Assembly (NCBI GenBank): GCA_016215705.1
Contig: JACRIR010000268.1
Location: 1 to 24,923, forward strand
Direction: 5' to 3'
From: Candidatus Poribacteria bacterium
GTDB taxonomy: Bacteria; Abyssobacteria; SURF-5
DNA length: 24,923 nucleotides
The notes below the pieces were generated by a model, which saw only the letters and a list, made by a program, of their open reading frames with translations, was not told where the DNA came from and made no database searches. This document shows positions 1-9,300 of this stretch, in pieces (the first letter of the stretch is position 1; every line of letters starts with the position of its first letter). The translations under genes were made by a program, and so were the position numbers.

Positions 1-73
1 CTCCATCAAGCAAGTGCTCCCTTAGAATCGAAACCTTCTCCTGAGCCGTGTAATGCTTCCGTTCCTTCGCCAC
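1..73 (-). CDS. IS transposase OrfA-like N-terminus (partial, runs off the left edge)
   Basis: Reading leftwards from a GTG at 73, the first 24 codons give VAKERKHYTAQEKVSILREH and continue LLDG before the window ends. This matches the start of the helix-turn-helix transposase subunit of IS3-type elements (basic residues, then a KHYT-x-EEKV-x-ILR pattern). A strong Shine-Dalgarno, AGGAGGA on the minus strand at about 81-88, lies 7 nt from the GTG and decides the start. The rest of the gene is outside the window, so neither intactness nor IS family can be settled. The IS end probably lies at about 93-140. Confidence 0.7.
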   Translation of the reverse strand, partial: MAKERKHYTAQEKVSILREHLLDG

Positions 74-92
74 TGTCCTGTCCTCCTTTTCA

Positions 93-140
93 CTCACTAT
101 CATAACGGCTCAGTTCTCCATTTCCAACTGGGGCAAAACA
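93..140 (-). mobile_element. IS terminal region upstream of the transposase start
   Basis: This segment lies directly upstream of the transposase gene and recurs in the same orientation at 708-758, with about 5 mismatches over the first 42 positions. Shared blocks include CTCACTATC and CCATTTCCAACTGGGG (plus strand). Position and recurrence suggest the terminal inverted-repeat end of the IS. The outer boundary is inferred from where similarity stops, and no target duplication could be identified. Confidence 0.5.
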
Positions 141-314
141 ACCGCTTGTCAAATGTACCGCGATCAAAGGGTTGCATTACGAAACACTTGCCCATCTCAT
201 TCCCTTTCGTTGTGCGAGAAACTTCTCATATTCGTTCTTCATGAAACCCTCAGCAAATGCACATTCTTGCCATTCATACAAGACCCAGACGTCCCCCAAC
301 CATACTCAATTGTC

Positions 315-688
315 CTAGTATTTCCTTATTAATTGCAGAGCTTCATCAATTCTTGGATTGTCTGAATCTGAATACTCTTTTTCCAGCGCATCCGACAAGT
401 CTACCTGAACAGTTTGAACCTCATTTGGATTGCGTATTCTTGCCCTAATAGTATAGTCACCGTAAGCAGTTGTTTTTTCTTCAACATTATTCTGACCGTT
501 TCGTACTTCTCTTACAGGCTCATAATATGTTTCATGGAGGACGTATGTCACGGCATAAGTATTCATCGGTGCACGTCTATGGAAAGTCGTATTTCATAAT
601 GTCGGTGATTCCCGCTTTTTATGAATTCGGGGGCGCCATTTTCATCAAGCTCAAATTTCACCCGGATACTGGGTTGCTCTGCTATCAT
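315..688 (-). pseudogene. pYEATS-like domain, split by a frameshift
   Basis: Two minus-strand frames together give one domain. The first (688 to 563, 41 aa) reads MIAEQPSIRVKFELDENGAP and ends YEIRLSIDVHR. The second (566 to 315, 83 aa) starts MNTYAVTYVLHETYYEPVRE and goes on to a TTAYGDYTIRARI segment. V-x-YVLHxTYYxPVREV followed by an (A/W)(Y/W)G-[DE]-[FY]-T-[IV] strand is the pattern of the prokaryotic YEATS domain, known from predicted bacterial conflict proteins. The join is an ATGA overlap in the middle of the beta sandwich. A frameshift, real or from sequencing, therefore explains it better than two genes, although translational coupling of two short ORFs is possible. The domain name is from recalled pattern, not a search. 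The 2TM ORF upstream on the same strand was probably its N-terminal half. Confidence 0.5.
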
Positions 689-707
689 CTCACGCAATCT
701 CCCTCTG

Positions 708-758
708 CTCACTATCCTAGCGACTCAGCTCGCCATTTCCAACTGGGGGACAAAAACA
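708..758 (-). mobile_element. Solo IS end (second copy of the 93-140 sequence)
   Basis: This near-copy of the sequence at 93-140 has the same orientation but no transposase next to it. Similarity begins at CTCACTATC and ends shortly after the CAACTGGGGG-ACAAAAACAA stretch. It sits between the 2TM reading frame and the pYEATS frames and supplies the last ~18 codons and the stop of the 2TM ORF. It looks like what is left after an IS inserted there and was mostly deleted. Confidence 0.5.
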
Positions 759-1344
759 ATGGGGGGGCAGCAACCCAATTGTTCTCATACTTTTCACAAA
801 ACGCCCCTAGCTTAATCTCAACGTTGGAATCTATTTCAGGCGCAGGACCCGCCCATATCCAAAAGCCATCTTGGATTCCGCGGTCAACAAGCGGTTGAAC
901 CTGAGTCAGCGCAAGGTCGCTAAGCTCAGGCATGGGATATGATCCAATCAAAATTAGATGTAGTTTCAGTTCGATTTGTTGGAAGCTTCGACAGCAGCTT
1001 CGAGCAAGAACTGCCTTCGTTCGTCCGTCCTCCCTGGTAAAAATCATTCTGGCACCAAACCAAGCTAAGGCTGATATGAAGCCTGGGATTAGGAACCAAG
1101 CTGATGATCCCTCTATGATTTTGGATAAATCAACGCTAACTCCTTTATTCTCCGAATTTGGAGGAAGAAACGCATTTATTAGAGGATGGCCTATTCCGAG
1201 AGCACTCAGGCCGGCGATCATATCTCCCCAGTAGCTGTAGAAAGCATGAAGTCTGTAATACCAAGCTTTCCGTAGAAGGTCAGCCGAGACAACGTAAGGG
1301 ATAATCTCCTGTCTGAGTTTACGTCTGACGGGATGCTCTGACAT
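712..1344 (-). CDS. Two-transmembrane protein, C-terminus overwritten by an IS end
   Basis: The protein is 210 aa from ATG at 1344. An in-frame TTG at 1356 is possible, but GGAGGAG at 1348-1354 is correctly placed only for the ATG. A basic N-terminus (MSEHPVRRKLRQEII) precedes two hydrophobic spans at about residues 41-60 and 82-102 with a short polar loop between them. A soluble tail of ~90 residues follows, with an FWIWAGPAPEIDSN segment. The last residues (about 194-210, FLSPSWKWRAESLG) are encoded by the IS end, so the natural C-terminus is lost. Membrane 2TM modules fused to pYEATS are known among predicted bacterial immune effectors. The pYEATS remnant directly downstream suggests one original 2TM-pYEATS gene. 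I recognise no enzymatic motif. Whether the truncated product is made is unknown. Confidence 0.55.
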   Translation of the reverse strand: MSEHPVRRKLRQEIIPYVVSADLLRKAWYYRLHAFYSYWGDMIAGLSALGIGHPLINAFLPPNSENKGVSVDLSKIIEGSSAWFLIPGFISALAWFGARMIFTREDGRTKAVLARSCCRSFQQIELKLHLILIGSYPMPELSDLALTQVQPLVDRGIQDGFWIWAGPAPEIDSNVEIKLGAFCEKYENNWVAAPPLFLSPSWKWRAESLG

Positions 1345-1356
1345 TTGCTCCTCCAA

Positions 1357-2088
1357 TCGAATTCACCTTTACTCAAGGATCCCTCCAAACACTGATTGAG
1401 GCTCAGGTGGCCTTCGCTCGCTCTGTTTACAGGACGACTCTGTATTCCCATTTCTTTCCGACCTGCCGAAGTGATTAGTCTTTACAAGTCGCTGGGGTGT
1501 TCCGCAACGGGCTCTCGGCATTTTCATGGTGTCGCACCTCGCAGCCGATTTTCTTTCAGTGTCTTGCGCGTAAGGTCGGTCCTGTCTTCTCGCTGGGGAC
1601 AGCTCTTTTGTCTTATGTCAAAGTCGTCAACAATACATATTCTCTCTAGTCAGCCGAATTCCCTCGCTGTCCGCATTATGTCTCTCGCCTTTTGTTGCAG
1701 GAAAAGTAGGTTTGCCTTTTGGTGGACTATATGTCATATGGAACGATTGTTGTCAAATGTGTACCGCCATCTAGGCCACCCTGTGACCACAGGCGAAGAG
1801 CAAGCGTCCACAGCTTGCAGTCTTCATTGATACCGTAGACTGTGAACTGTGAATCGGAAACTCGGGCAAGGCGAAATCGCGCAGGGGACGCATTACCTCC
1901 GAGGAAAGGGAAAAGACGAAAGGAACAAGACGAAAAGGAGAATCTCACCACTAAGGCAAAGACACCAAAGATTCTTGAGAGATTCGCGCTTTTTTCATAC
2001 AGGGCGGTTCGCGAACCGTCCCTACAAAATATCGGCATTCATCGGCAGTTCCCGACTCTCCAGTTGTGGACAATTCGAGGAAGCATCA
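1357..2088. other. Gene-free spacer with repeat fragments
   Basis: I see no convincing gene in either strand. The longest open frame (1396-1830, plus) has no ribosome-binding site or recognisable protein pattern. The right part holds boilerplate repeat fragments: a CACCACTAAGGCAAAGACACC-type stretch near 1946-1970, the palindrome at 2000-2025, and TATCGGCATTCATCGGCAGT at 2030-2049, which recurs with a few changes at 24630-24649. Confidence 0.5.
2000..2025. repeat. Palindromic repeat built on TTCGCGAA
   Basis: GGGCGGTTCGCGAACCGTCCC has a perfect 14-bp core palindrome (CGGTTCGCGAACCG) flanked by GGG/TCCC and by TAC/GTA-like ends. It resembles in design the palindrome at 18624-18651 (GTAGGGGC...GCCC-TTAC). 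Both look like members of a small dispersed palindromic family and not like terminators, because no T-tract follows. Confidence 0.5.
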
Positions 2089-3195
2089 TCACTGGGCGAG
2101 CAGGCGCGCTGGGTTTGCGACGGTCAGATTCTCGATATTGGACTCCGGGATGTCGAGGTGCCTCAGCCATGGAACGACAAAGTTCGTGAGCCGGCAATAG
2201 CCTTCTCCGCCGAAGCGGCGCGTGAGAATCTTGAGAAAGATGTCGGTACCCAATACTATCTGCGATGAATAGCCGGCTTTGATGAGCGCTGCGAGACCCG
2301 CCAGCCGCTGCCAATCAGCAGTGTTGACCTGGCCGATAGGCTCGGAATCATAGAAATGTCCGAAGGAATCGATTGAGATATTGAATCCCTTATCAAGGAG
2401 TTCTTTCGCAAGGTCTATTCTTAAGCGCCATGAGCCTGGGTCAAGCACGAGGGTCGGCAAGTCTTGAGGAACAAAGAAGAGATCGGCGTGAGCGATGACG
2501 GCCCTCTCGGGATTTACTCCTTCGTCGAGCATCACTTTCACCACTTCCCGCACGCCGGCTTCCGAGTCGAGCGGCGGGTGCACTGACAATGAGAGCCCCG
2601 TCTCGTTGGATACTCGAACTGCGGCTCTGAGCAGCAGTTTCTGTTGCTCGCTGAAGGGCGCCACTGTAAACGTCATCTTGTCTGTGATCGCAACCTTGAT
2701 ATGGCCGGGCTTGATTGCGGTGTCCTCGATACCGTCCTCGATTTCTTTGCGCATGAACTCCGCGTACTCCTGCATGGTCATGTTCTTGTAATGCCCGGGC
2801 CACGAATCCTCCGCATACAGGCCGGTGGTCGCTATGATGTGAACGCCGGTCTTCCCGGAAATCCGCCGAATTGCAGGAAGATTGCAGCGAAGGCCGGGAG
2901 TGCTCATATCCACCATGGCCGCGCCACCCGACGCTTCGAAATCCGCCACCTCGGCCGCCATCAACTCCTCGTCGCTCAGATTCACGACGTCGCGTGAAAG
3001 AATGAAGTTGTGTTTCAGGAATGTCAGATTATCCAGCCTGACCGGCTCGTCCGGTGAAACAGGCAGGTTCTCGGGCAGCAAGTCTTCGTATCTGCGCCGG
3101 AAAATGCTCATGTCGCAGACAATATGCTCGTGCATCGAGGTGAATCCGAGTTCGTGGGGTGCTATCGGCCCCAATACAGTGGTTATTTCCGGCAT
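2089..3195 (-). CDS. Phosphotriesterase-family metal-dependent hydrolase
   Basis: The protein is 368 aa and reads as a complete phosphotriesterase/amidohydrolase TIM barrel. It starts MPEITTVLGPIAPHELGFTS and is followed at once by MHEHIV, whose H22 and H24 are the family's first metal ligands. Further candidate ligands are K167 in HIKVAI (the lysine carboxylated in this family), H206 in SVHPP, H236 in VIAHAD and D318 in VLGTDIF. Family members hydrolyse phosphotriesters, lactones or esters, and the substrate cannot be told here. The frame stays open to 3624, but that extension overlaps the aminotransferase gene and matches nothing, so I place the start at ATG 3195. The ribosome-binding site is weak. 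It follows the aminotransferase on the same strand after a 97-nt gap carrying a palindromic repeat, and probably shares its transcript. Confidence 0.85.
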   Translation of the reverse strand: MPEITTVLGPIAPHELGFTSMHEHIVCDMSIFRRRYEDLLPENLPVSPDEPVRLDNLTFLKHNFILSRDVVNLSDEELMAAEVADFEASGGAAMVDMSTPGLRCNLPAIRRISGKTGVHIIATTGLYAEDSWPGHYKNMTMQEYAEFMRKEIEDGIEDTAIKPGHIKVAITDKMTFTVAPFSEQQKLLLRAAVRVSNETGLSLSVHPPLDSEAGVREVVKVMLDEGVNPERAVIAHADLFFVPQDLPTLVLDPGSWRLRIDLAKELLDKGFNISIDSFGHFYDSEPIGQVNTADWQRLAGLAALIKAGYSSQIVLGTDIFLKILTRRFGGEGYCRLTNFVVPWLRHLDIPESNIENLTVANPARLLAQ

Positions 3196-3251
3196 GGGTG
3201 GTTGGTCCTTATTATGTACGGGAAATTGGGGACACGACGCTGGCCAGTGAG

Positions 3252-3290
3252 AAATTCGGGGACACCATGCGGCATGGTGTCCCCGAATTT
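3252..3290. repeat. REP-like palindrome (short subtype)
   Basis: This is a perfect 39-nt palindrome with arms AAATTCGGGGACACCATG and the reverse complement, around a 3-nt centre. It begins 2 nt after the stop codon of the aminotransferase gene on the minus strand. It could fold as a strong RNA hairpin between the aminotransferase and hydrolase cistrons, without a T-tract. The same core is at 9563-9605. Confidence 0.8.
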
Positions 3291-3292
3291 CG

Positions 3293-4564
3293 TCAAAGCT
3301 CCCCTGCGAGCGCTTTTTTGGCTGCTCTCTTGAAGGCAGTCGCAATCTGGTCGAGGTAGTCATTGCACGGCACGTGGAACCCGACACTCGGCAGGTTAAG
3401 TTCCTCGCCGGAGCAGCGTTTCTCGGCCACAGGACAATCGCCCTTCTTGTATTCCACGACCCGTTCGGCGTGGCCGCATGTCCACGGACAGCCTTTCCCC
3501 CAGAAGCGCTGTTCCTGAAAACGTGGCCTGAGGTGAATCGGCGTTCCGACGTAACTCCCTGTCTCGAGCCCTTCGAGCGCGAGCGCATTCCTGAAATTCT
3601 CAAGCGGAACGTTGTTGAGTTCATCCGCCTTGTACGTCAGCGGGATCAAATGCGCCGCATGTTCGCAATCCGGAGCGACACAAGTCGGCCTGATTCCCGG
3701 AATGTCCGACAGCGCGCGAGTCAAATACTCCAGATTCTTTCGGCGCTGAACGACCCACTTATCGAGGCGCTTCAACTGGACATTTGCGATGGCGGCCGAA
3801 ACCGCGTGCATGCGGAAGTTCGGCGCGATGCTGTCGATGTACTTGCCGAGAGGCTTATCCTGAAGCTCCTGGAACTGCCGCATCGGGTGCGACGCCCAGC
3901 TCACCACCTCGTCGAAGAGCGCCTCGTCGTCGAACACAAGAATTCCGCCCTCACCGCCGATCAGGTTCTTGGAAGCTTGGAGGCTGAAGCAGCCGATGTC
4001 GCCCAGACTGCCCACTTTCCTTCCCTTGTATGTCGCCCCATGCGCCTGTGCGCAATCCTCGATCACGCGAAGGTTATGTTTTCGCGCAATATCCATGATG
4101 GGGTCCATGTCGCACGGATGCCCGTAAATGTGGACGGTCACGATGGCTCTTGTGCGGTCAGTGATCTTCTTCCGTATCTCGTCAGGACGGATGTTGAAGG
4201 TGAGCGGGTCTATGTCCGCGAAGACAGGAATCGCGTTGTTGTGGAGGATGCATCCGACGGTTGCGCCCCATGTGTAAGGCGAAACAATCACCTCGTCGCC
4301 CGGCCCGACGCCGCTCACATGAATCGCCGTGTCAAGCGCCGCCGTGCCGCTGCTGACGGCAAAAGCGAATTTGCGTCCCTGAAATTGCGCGAAGTTGTCC
4401 TCGAATTCCTTGATGATTCCGACCTGCATGACCGGCGAGAGGGATTCCTCTTTGAGAACGCGAACGACGGATGCGATAACTTCGTCATCGATTACCGGCC
4501 AAGGGGAGGGCTCGATTGTCATCGCCGGCCCCGTTGAATCGGGAGGATTCTTTACTTGGTTCAT
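3293..4564 (-). CDS. DegT/DnrJ/EryC1/StrS-family PLP aminotransferase
   Basis: The protein is 423 aa, a normal length for this fold-type I family, which transaminates keto-sugars or cyclic keto intermediates using PLP and usually Glu or Gln. Visible motifs are SSGTAA (71-76, phosphate binding), EDCAQAHGA (169-177, the acid that pairs with the PLP nitrogen), and SLQASKNLIGGEGG with K199 as the Schiff-base lysine. The C-terminal part contains a Cys-rich stretch (KGCPWTCGHAE, later GDCPVAEKRCSGEEL) that is longer than in typical sugar aminotransferases and recalls the AHBA-synthase-like branch. AGAGGAG lies 10 nt before the ATG. Neighbouring hydrolase and Gfo/Idh oxidoreductase genes fit a small modified-sugar or cyclitol pathway, which is inference only. 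Confidence 0.88.
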   Translation of the reverse strand: MNQVKNPPDSTGPAMTIEPSPWPVIDDEVIASVVRVLKEESLSPVMQVGIIKEFEDNFAQFQGRKFAFAVSSGTAALDTAIHVSGVGPGDEVIVSPYTWGATVGCILHNNAIPVFADIDPLTFNIRPDEIRKKITDRTRAIVTVHIYGHPCDMDPIMDIARKHNLRVIEDCAQAHGATYKGRKVGSLGDIGCFSLQASKNLIGGEGGILVFDDEALFDEVVSWASHPMRQFQELQDKPLGKYIDSIAPNFRMHAVSAAIANVQLKRLDKWVVQRRKNLEYLTRALSDIPGIRPTCVAPDCEHAAHLIPLTYKADELNNVPLENFRNALALEGLETGSYVGTPIHLRPRFQEQRFWGKGCPWTCGHAERVVEYKKGDCPVAEKRCSGEELNLPSVGFHVPCNDYLDQIATAFKRAAKKALAGEL

Positions 4565-4725
4565 TTGGATCGTTCTCCTCTCTGCGTCAAACTCCTCGCG
4601 GACCAGGTTATGTGCTTGAGAAATCCGTAGGTAAATACTATCATATGCCTAATCAAGAATGCGCAGGCGCGAGATTTACAACCCCTTTTCGAGGTAATAA
4701 GGAATTGATTGCCGACCTGCAGGAG

Positions 4726-5136
4726 CTACTCTTTCGACAAGAAAGTGGTTGCCGTGCGTTCAAGGGTTCCGATGGTCACGCGTATAGGAGCTTTTCGGCG
4801 TACCCCTTCTGCGACCTTTTCAAACTTATCGAGGGCATCCTTATCGGACTGAGTGAGTTTCACGAGGAGCACACCGAGAACCATTCCGCCGGGTTTGGGT
4901 TCCAGCAGCAAAGTCTTCTTCTTTCCTCGGCCGCGTTCGCCACGGGCATAGTTCCTCGCCACTGCCGCCGTGAAGGGAACATAGCGGCCCGTGAGCTTGT
5001 GGATGAATTCGGGGTCCATCAACAAACCACTCACGAAGATCGCATCGCCTTTGGTCACATCGCGGAGCATGACCTCTTCATTGTCGGAGTGGGCAACCCA
5101 CAAGAAGTAATCCGTAAAGAATGTAGTCTTAAGCAT
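4726..5136 (-). CDS. Gamma-glutamylcyclotransferase-like (AIG2/GGCT fold) protein
   Basis: The protein is 136 aa. The segment FVSGLLMDPEFIHKLTGR (34-51) corresponds to the YGSLM-DPEFLRALTGR-type opening of the GGCT/AIG2 fold, and GMVLGVLLVKLTQSDKDALD followed by KFE (84-106) is the family's second signature. E106 is in the position of the catalytic glutamate. The usual leading tyrosine-glycine is replaced by V-S-G, so activity is uncertain. Relatives release 5-oxoproline from gamma-glutamyl compounds. AAGGA 6 nt upstream supports the ATG. It is divergent from the Gfo/Idh gene (95 nt apart) and upstream of the aminotransferase with a 161-nt gap in which I see no other gene, so co-transcription is possible but unproven. 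Confidence 0.7.
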   Translation of the reverse strand: MLKTTFFTDYFLWVAHSDNEEVMLRDVTKGDAIFVSGLLMDPEFIHKLTGRYVPFTAAVARNYARGERGRGKKKTLLLEPKPGGMVLGVLLVKLTQSDKDALDKFEKVAEGVRRKAPIRVTIGTLERTATTFLSKE

Positions 5137-5231
5137 GGCATTCCTTTTTTTGAATGCTTTTTGTGCGCGATTTGGCTTTATATTACATCACATGTTCAAA
5201 GGTCTTTGCAATCCGGGAAGGAGGCTGGCCA

Positions 5232-6290
5232 ATGACAGACAAACTCAGAGTGGGAGTAATCGGCTGCGGTGAAATATCGGGCCTTACCACGTGGGGCTTT
5301 CGGACCGACGAACGGGCGAGCATCTATGCTGTCGCCGATCCGAATGCTGAGCGAGCCGGACAGCGAGCTGCCGAATGGAAGGCTGAGAAAAATTACAGCG
5401 ACTATCGCGCATTGCTGGATGACAAAGCGGTGGACGCTGTCATTATCATTACTCCGCATGACCTTCACAAACAGATGGTCATTGATGCGCTCGACGCGGG
5501 CAAGCACGTCTCCGTTCAGAAGCCCATGGCCCGCAACCCCGAAGAATGCAACGCCATGGTACAGGCGGCCAAACGGGCAAAGGGCAAATTCCAGGTGTTC
5601 GAGTGCTATCCTTTCTATCCGCCGGTCGCGAAGGCGAAGGAACTGATTGACGCAGGCGAAATCGGCGACGTGTCGATGACCCGGTTGCGCACGACAAGCG
5701 GTTCTCTCGAGTGTGGGTGGGAGTTGACCTCGACCTCATGGGAATGGAAATTCAATCAGGAAAGGGTCGGCGGCGGCACAATGTTCGACGACATGCACCA
5801 CAAATATGCTTTGGCCTTGTTTTTTGGGGGGCCCGTCGAGAAAATCTCGGCGTTCATCGAAAACGCCGGTATGTTTCTCGACACTCCGGCAACCGTTATG
5901 TGGAGACACAAGGAAGGGCAACGCTATGGCATCCTTGATGCCACCTATTCGCCCGATCTGATAATCGACACGAAGTACTATCCGGTCGAGGAACGAGTGG
6001 AGATCACCGGCTCGAAAGGTATAATCTGGGTCACCCGTCTGACCGGCCGACTCATGAACGTTGCTCCGCTCATCATGTATCGAGACGGCAAGACACACTG
6101 CTATAACGATATTCCCTCGGAATGGGAGGACGGATTCATAAGGTGCGGGCAACATTTCATCGATTGCATCCTCGAAGACAAACAACCTTACCTCAGCGCT
6201 GAGGAAGGTCTCCGGGTCGTGCAATTCGGGCGGGCCGTGTACAAATCAGCCGAAGAAGGTGTTGCTGTGGCGCCGGATTCATTAGTCTGA
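5232..6290 (+). CDS. Gfo/Idh/MocA-family NAD(P)-dependent oxidoreductase
   Basis: The protein is 352 aa, the family's usual length. The N-terminal Rossmann fold shows VGVIGCGEISG (7-17) for NAD(P). VQKPMARN (95-102) is the EKP-type motif whose K97 contacts substrate and nicotinamide. GGGTMFDDMHHK (180-191) holds the catalytic-histidine region (H189/H190). Members oxidise or reduce sugars, inositols or related polyols, and the substrate is not deducible. The frame is open from 5154, but GGAAGGAGG 7 nt before ATG 5232 decides the start. It ends 27 nt from the end of the convergent histidine kinase gene. Confidence 0.9.
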   Translation: MTDKLRVGVIGCGEISGLTTWGFRTDERASIYAVADPNAERAGQRAAEWKAEKNYSDYRALLDDKAVDAVIIITPHDLHKQMVIDALDAGKHVSVQKPMARNPEECNAMVQAAKRAKGKFQVFECYPFYPPVAKAKELIDAGEIGDVSMTRLRTTSGSLECGWELTSTSWEWKFNQERVGGGTMFDDMHHKYALALFFGGPVEKISAFIENAGMFLDTPATVMWRHKEGQRYGILDATYSPDLIIDTKYYPVEERVEITGSKGIIWVTRLTGRLMNVAPLIMYRDGKTHCYNDIPSEWEDGFIRCGQHFIDCILEDKQPYLSAEEGLRVVQFGRAVYKSAEEGVAVAPDSLV

Positions 6291-6317
6291 CTACAACACT
6301 CTTATCCACGAGCAATA

Positions 6318-9300
6318 TCAAGGTCTGACAACGACAGCGGGCGAGGGCGCGGATGTCAAAGGCAGCGCCACCACGAATTTGGCGCCGTCGGTGTGCGTTT
6401 TGTCGAGATAAATTCTGCCCCCGTGTTCCTTTACTATTCCGTAGCTCAGACTCATGCCGAGACCGGTCCCCTTTCCCACTTCTTTCGTCGTGAAGAACGG
6501 GTCGAATATCTTCTCCTGTATTGCCTCGGGCACACCGGGACCATCATCGATTATTTCCACCATGAGTTCTCTTCCGAGCAGGCACGTTCTCACCTCAAGG
6601 GCCCCGCCTTGATGCGAATCGTGCATTGCGTCAAAAGCATTGTTTATCAAGTTGAGGAACACTTGTTGGAGTTGACCGCCGTCAGCGTATATCGGCGGCA
6701 GTTTCTCATCGTAGTTCCTGACCACCTTTATGTTATTGACTGTGAAAGTGTGTTCCCGGAGCGACAGCGTGTTCTCCAGTATCTCATTGATATTGGTCTC
6801 GCGTTTCTCGAGTTTCTTCTTGCGGGCGAACGCCAGCAGATTCTCGACTATCCGCTTGCTCCGTGCGGCTGCGTCGAGAATCTTCCGTGCCATTTCATGA
6901 TGCTTTTCGGAAAGCTTTTGCTCCGTAGTCAACAACTGGGAGTAGCCCATGACGACCGTAAGAGGATTGTTAAGCTCGTGCGCGACACCGGAGACCAGTT
7001 CGCCGATGGAAGCAAGCTTCTTGGACTGCACTAGCTCTTCCTGCATCCTCTTCTGTTCCGTGACATCCTGGCCGACTACCACAACGGCCGCATTGCCGGA
7101 AGGCAGGTTGACCGATGCGGCGTTCCACATGACCGTCAGCACCCTGCCGCCTTTCGTGACAATCGGAATCTCTATATTGAGGAGAGGCCTGTCTGCTCTG
7201 AGCTCGCCAATCTGTTTTCGGACAATCTCTCGAGACTCTTCCGGCACCAACAACAGCGGATCCTTTCCAAACAACTCCTCTTTCCTGAATCCGGTCAACT
7301 CCTCGAACCGCCTGTTGAAAATGACGGTCTTTCCTCTCTCGTTCGCTGCGCCAATCAGCGCGTTCGCATTCTCGATAAGCTGGTCGATGAATTGTTTGTC
7401 GGCCTGCAATCGCCCCTCGAGGCGCCTTCTTTCGGTGATATCCTTTGCAAAACAAGAAATGCCGACCACATTGCCGGTGATGTCGCGGATGGGAGAGCAC
7501 GTGAAGAGAGCGTCGAACCGCGTGCCCTCGCGCCGCTTGCACTCGAACTCGACGTTTCTGATTGTCTCCCCTTTTGCAACGCGATCAAGTAACTCCGCCA
7601 GTCGAGAGGCGTCCGACGCCAGCGTCGATTGAAGCGGCATGCGGAAAGTGTCCGGCTCGGCGAATCCGAACATCAGTTCCGCCGATTTGTTCCATGAGAC
7701 GATACATCCTTTGCTGTCGAGCGTGATGATCGCGTCGCCGGCGTTCTCGATGATATTTGCGAGACGGTCGCGCGCCTCTTTCACAGCTTGTTCGAGCCGC
7801 TGCTGCTCCGTGATATCCCTGGCAATAATGAGCGAACCCGCGAATTGTTCGTCGTTCCAGATGGTGCCGGCAAGAATGTGAAGAACTCTCGCCTCGCCAT
7901 CGGCGTTCCTTATTCGCACCTTGTAGTCGCGCCGCGACAGGCCTCTTCGGCCTTCCTCAAATTTTGCGACGGCGATCGCAAGGTCGTCCGGATGCACGAT
8001 TGGCGCAAAGGATTTCCCGATCCAATCATCATATCTGTACCCGGTTGCCCGCAGCGTTTCCTGGTTCGCATAAGAGAACCTTCCCATATCGTCAAGGGAG
8101 AAAATCATGACGGGAGCGTTGTCCAGCAGATACTCGAGCCTTTTCCTGGTCGAGCTGAGTTCCTGTTCCATCTTCTTCATATGCGTGATATCTACGACTA
8201 CCGTCTCGACTGCCGGCCTCCCCTCAAAATGGACCAGCGACGAGAGGGTAAGGCCAACCATTATCTCGCCGGACTTCTTTATGAACCTTATCTCACGCGG
8301 TTCCTCTATTGGTCTTCCCTGCATGAGACCCGCCACCTTGTCCAATGAAACAGCCCTGTCCTCTTCATGGATTAGCGAGAAAACATTGAAATCCTCCCCC
8401 AATATGTCCTCTTGCGTATACCCGGAGACTTCGTAAAAACGCCGATTTGCGAATCGGATGCGGGAATCCTGGAATATGAGAACCGAGCTCAACAGATTGT
8501 CGACGAGAGTCTTGTACCGCTCTTCCGATTCCTCCAACTGGGCCATGAGCATTTGCTCTTGTCGCAGTCTTTCCGCCTCGCGCTTGGCGGCTATGCGCCG
8601 GGTATTGAGCATGATAAAAACACCTATCGTTATCAGAAGCGCCAACACTCTCGAGCTCGCCAGCGCAATGATTAGGAAAGGATTTCGCACAAAATAACCG
8701 CTTCCGGCGGAACGGGGCGCTATGAGGCCAAGAGACCAGCGGCTTCCGGACACATTGACCGGCGCGTACGCGATAAGCATCTTCTCGCGCACAGCCTTCC
8801 CATCCTTTTCCACTGCCTTCTCGTAAGTGTCCCAACCCTTCGCTCCTGAAATCATTCGCTCGACGACAGGGCGAAGGCCGGGAGCTTCTTCCTCACTGAA
8901 GTATTCCCCATAGTGTCGACCGACAAGATCCGGAGAAGACTGCTCGGCCACTACTATCCCATTTTCGTCGAGCAGCAGAACTTCAGACCCTGTGTTATCG
9001 GCAAGCTTCTTGAGAATCTTTTCGCTGATAAATGAAGGATCGACGCCCTTGCCCGCTGCGGAGCGTAATTCGGCGTGAACGCTGATTATGTCGGCGGTCT
9101 GTTCCACCAGAAGCATCTGGCGGCTGGAGAATTGTTCGAGCGCGTGTCTCCCCGTAACATCGAGAAACTTAGCCGTGCCAAGCGCAGCTATTGTGACCAC
9201 GGCCACAATGAGCGCAAGAACGAGCTTCAGAGTTTTCGATCGTCGCCTGGCGTTCCCCAAAGGGTGCTCTCCGTTATTCAGCGTCTTTCCGACTCTGGTC

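Noticed and set aside
1396-1830. 144-codon plus-strand frame in the spacer
   Set aside because: No ribosome-binding site, Ser/Cys/Arg-rich shadow-like composition, no recognisable domain.
3196-3624. N-terminal extension of the phosphotriesterase-family protein by 143 codons
   Set aside because: It runs through the palindromic repeat and the 3' end of the aminotransferase gene, and the family starts at the MPEITTVLG segment.
3374-4537. Long plus-strand open frame of 387 codons opposite the aminotransferase gene
   Set aside because: It is antisense to a clear aminotransferase with all motifs, its translation is Arg/Val-rich without any family pattern, and it arises from codon bias of the true gene.
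5154-5231. Upstream start for the Gfo/Idh oxidoreductase
   Set aside because: GGAAGGAGG directly before ATG 5232 and the family N-terminus at MTDKLRVGVIG make the extra 26 residues unlikely.
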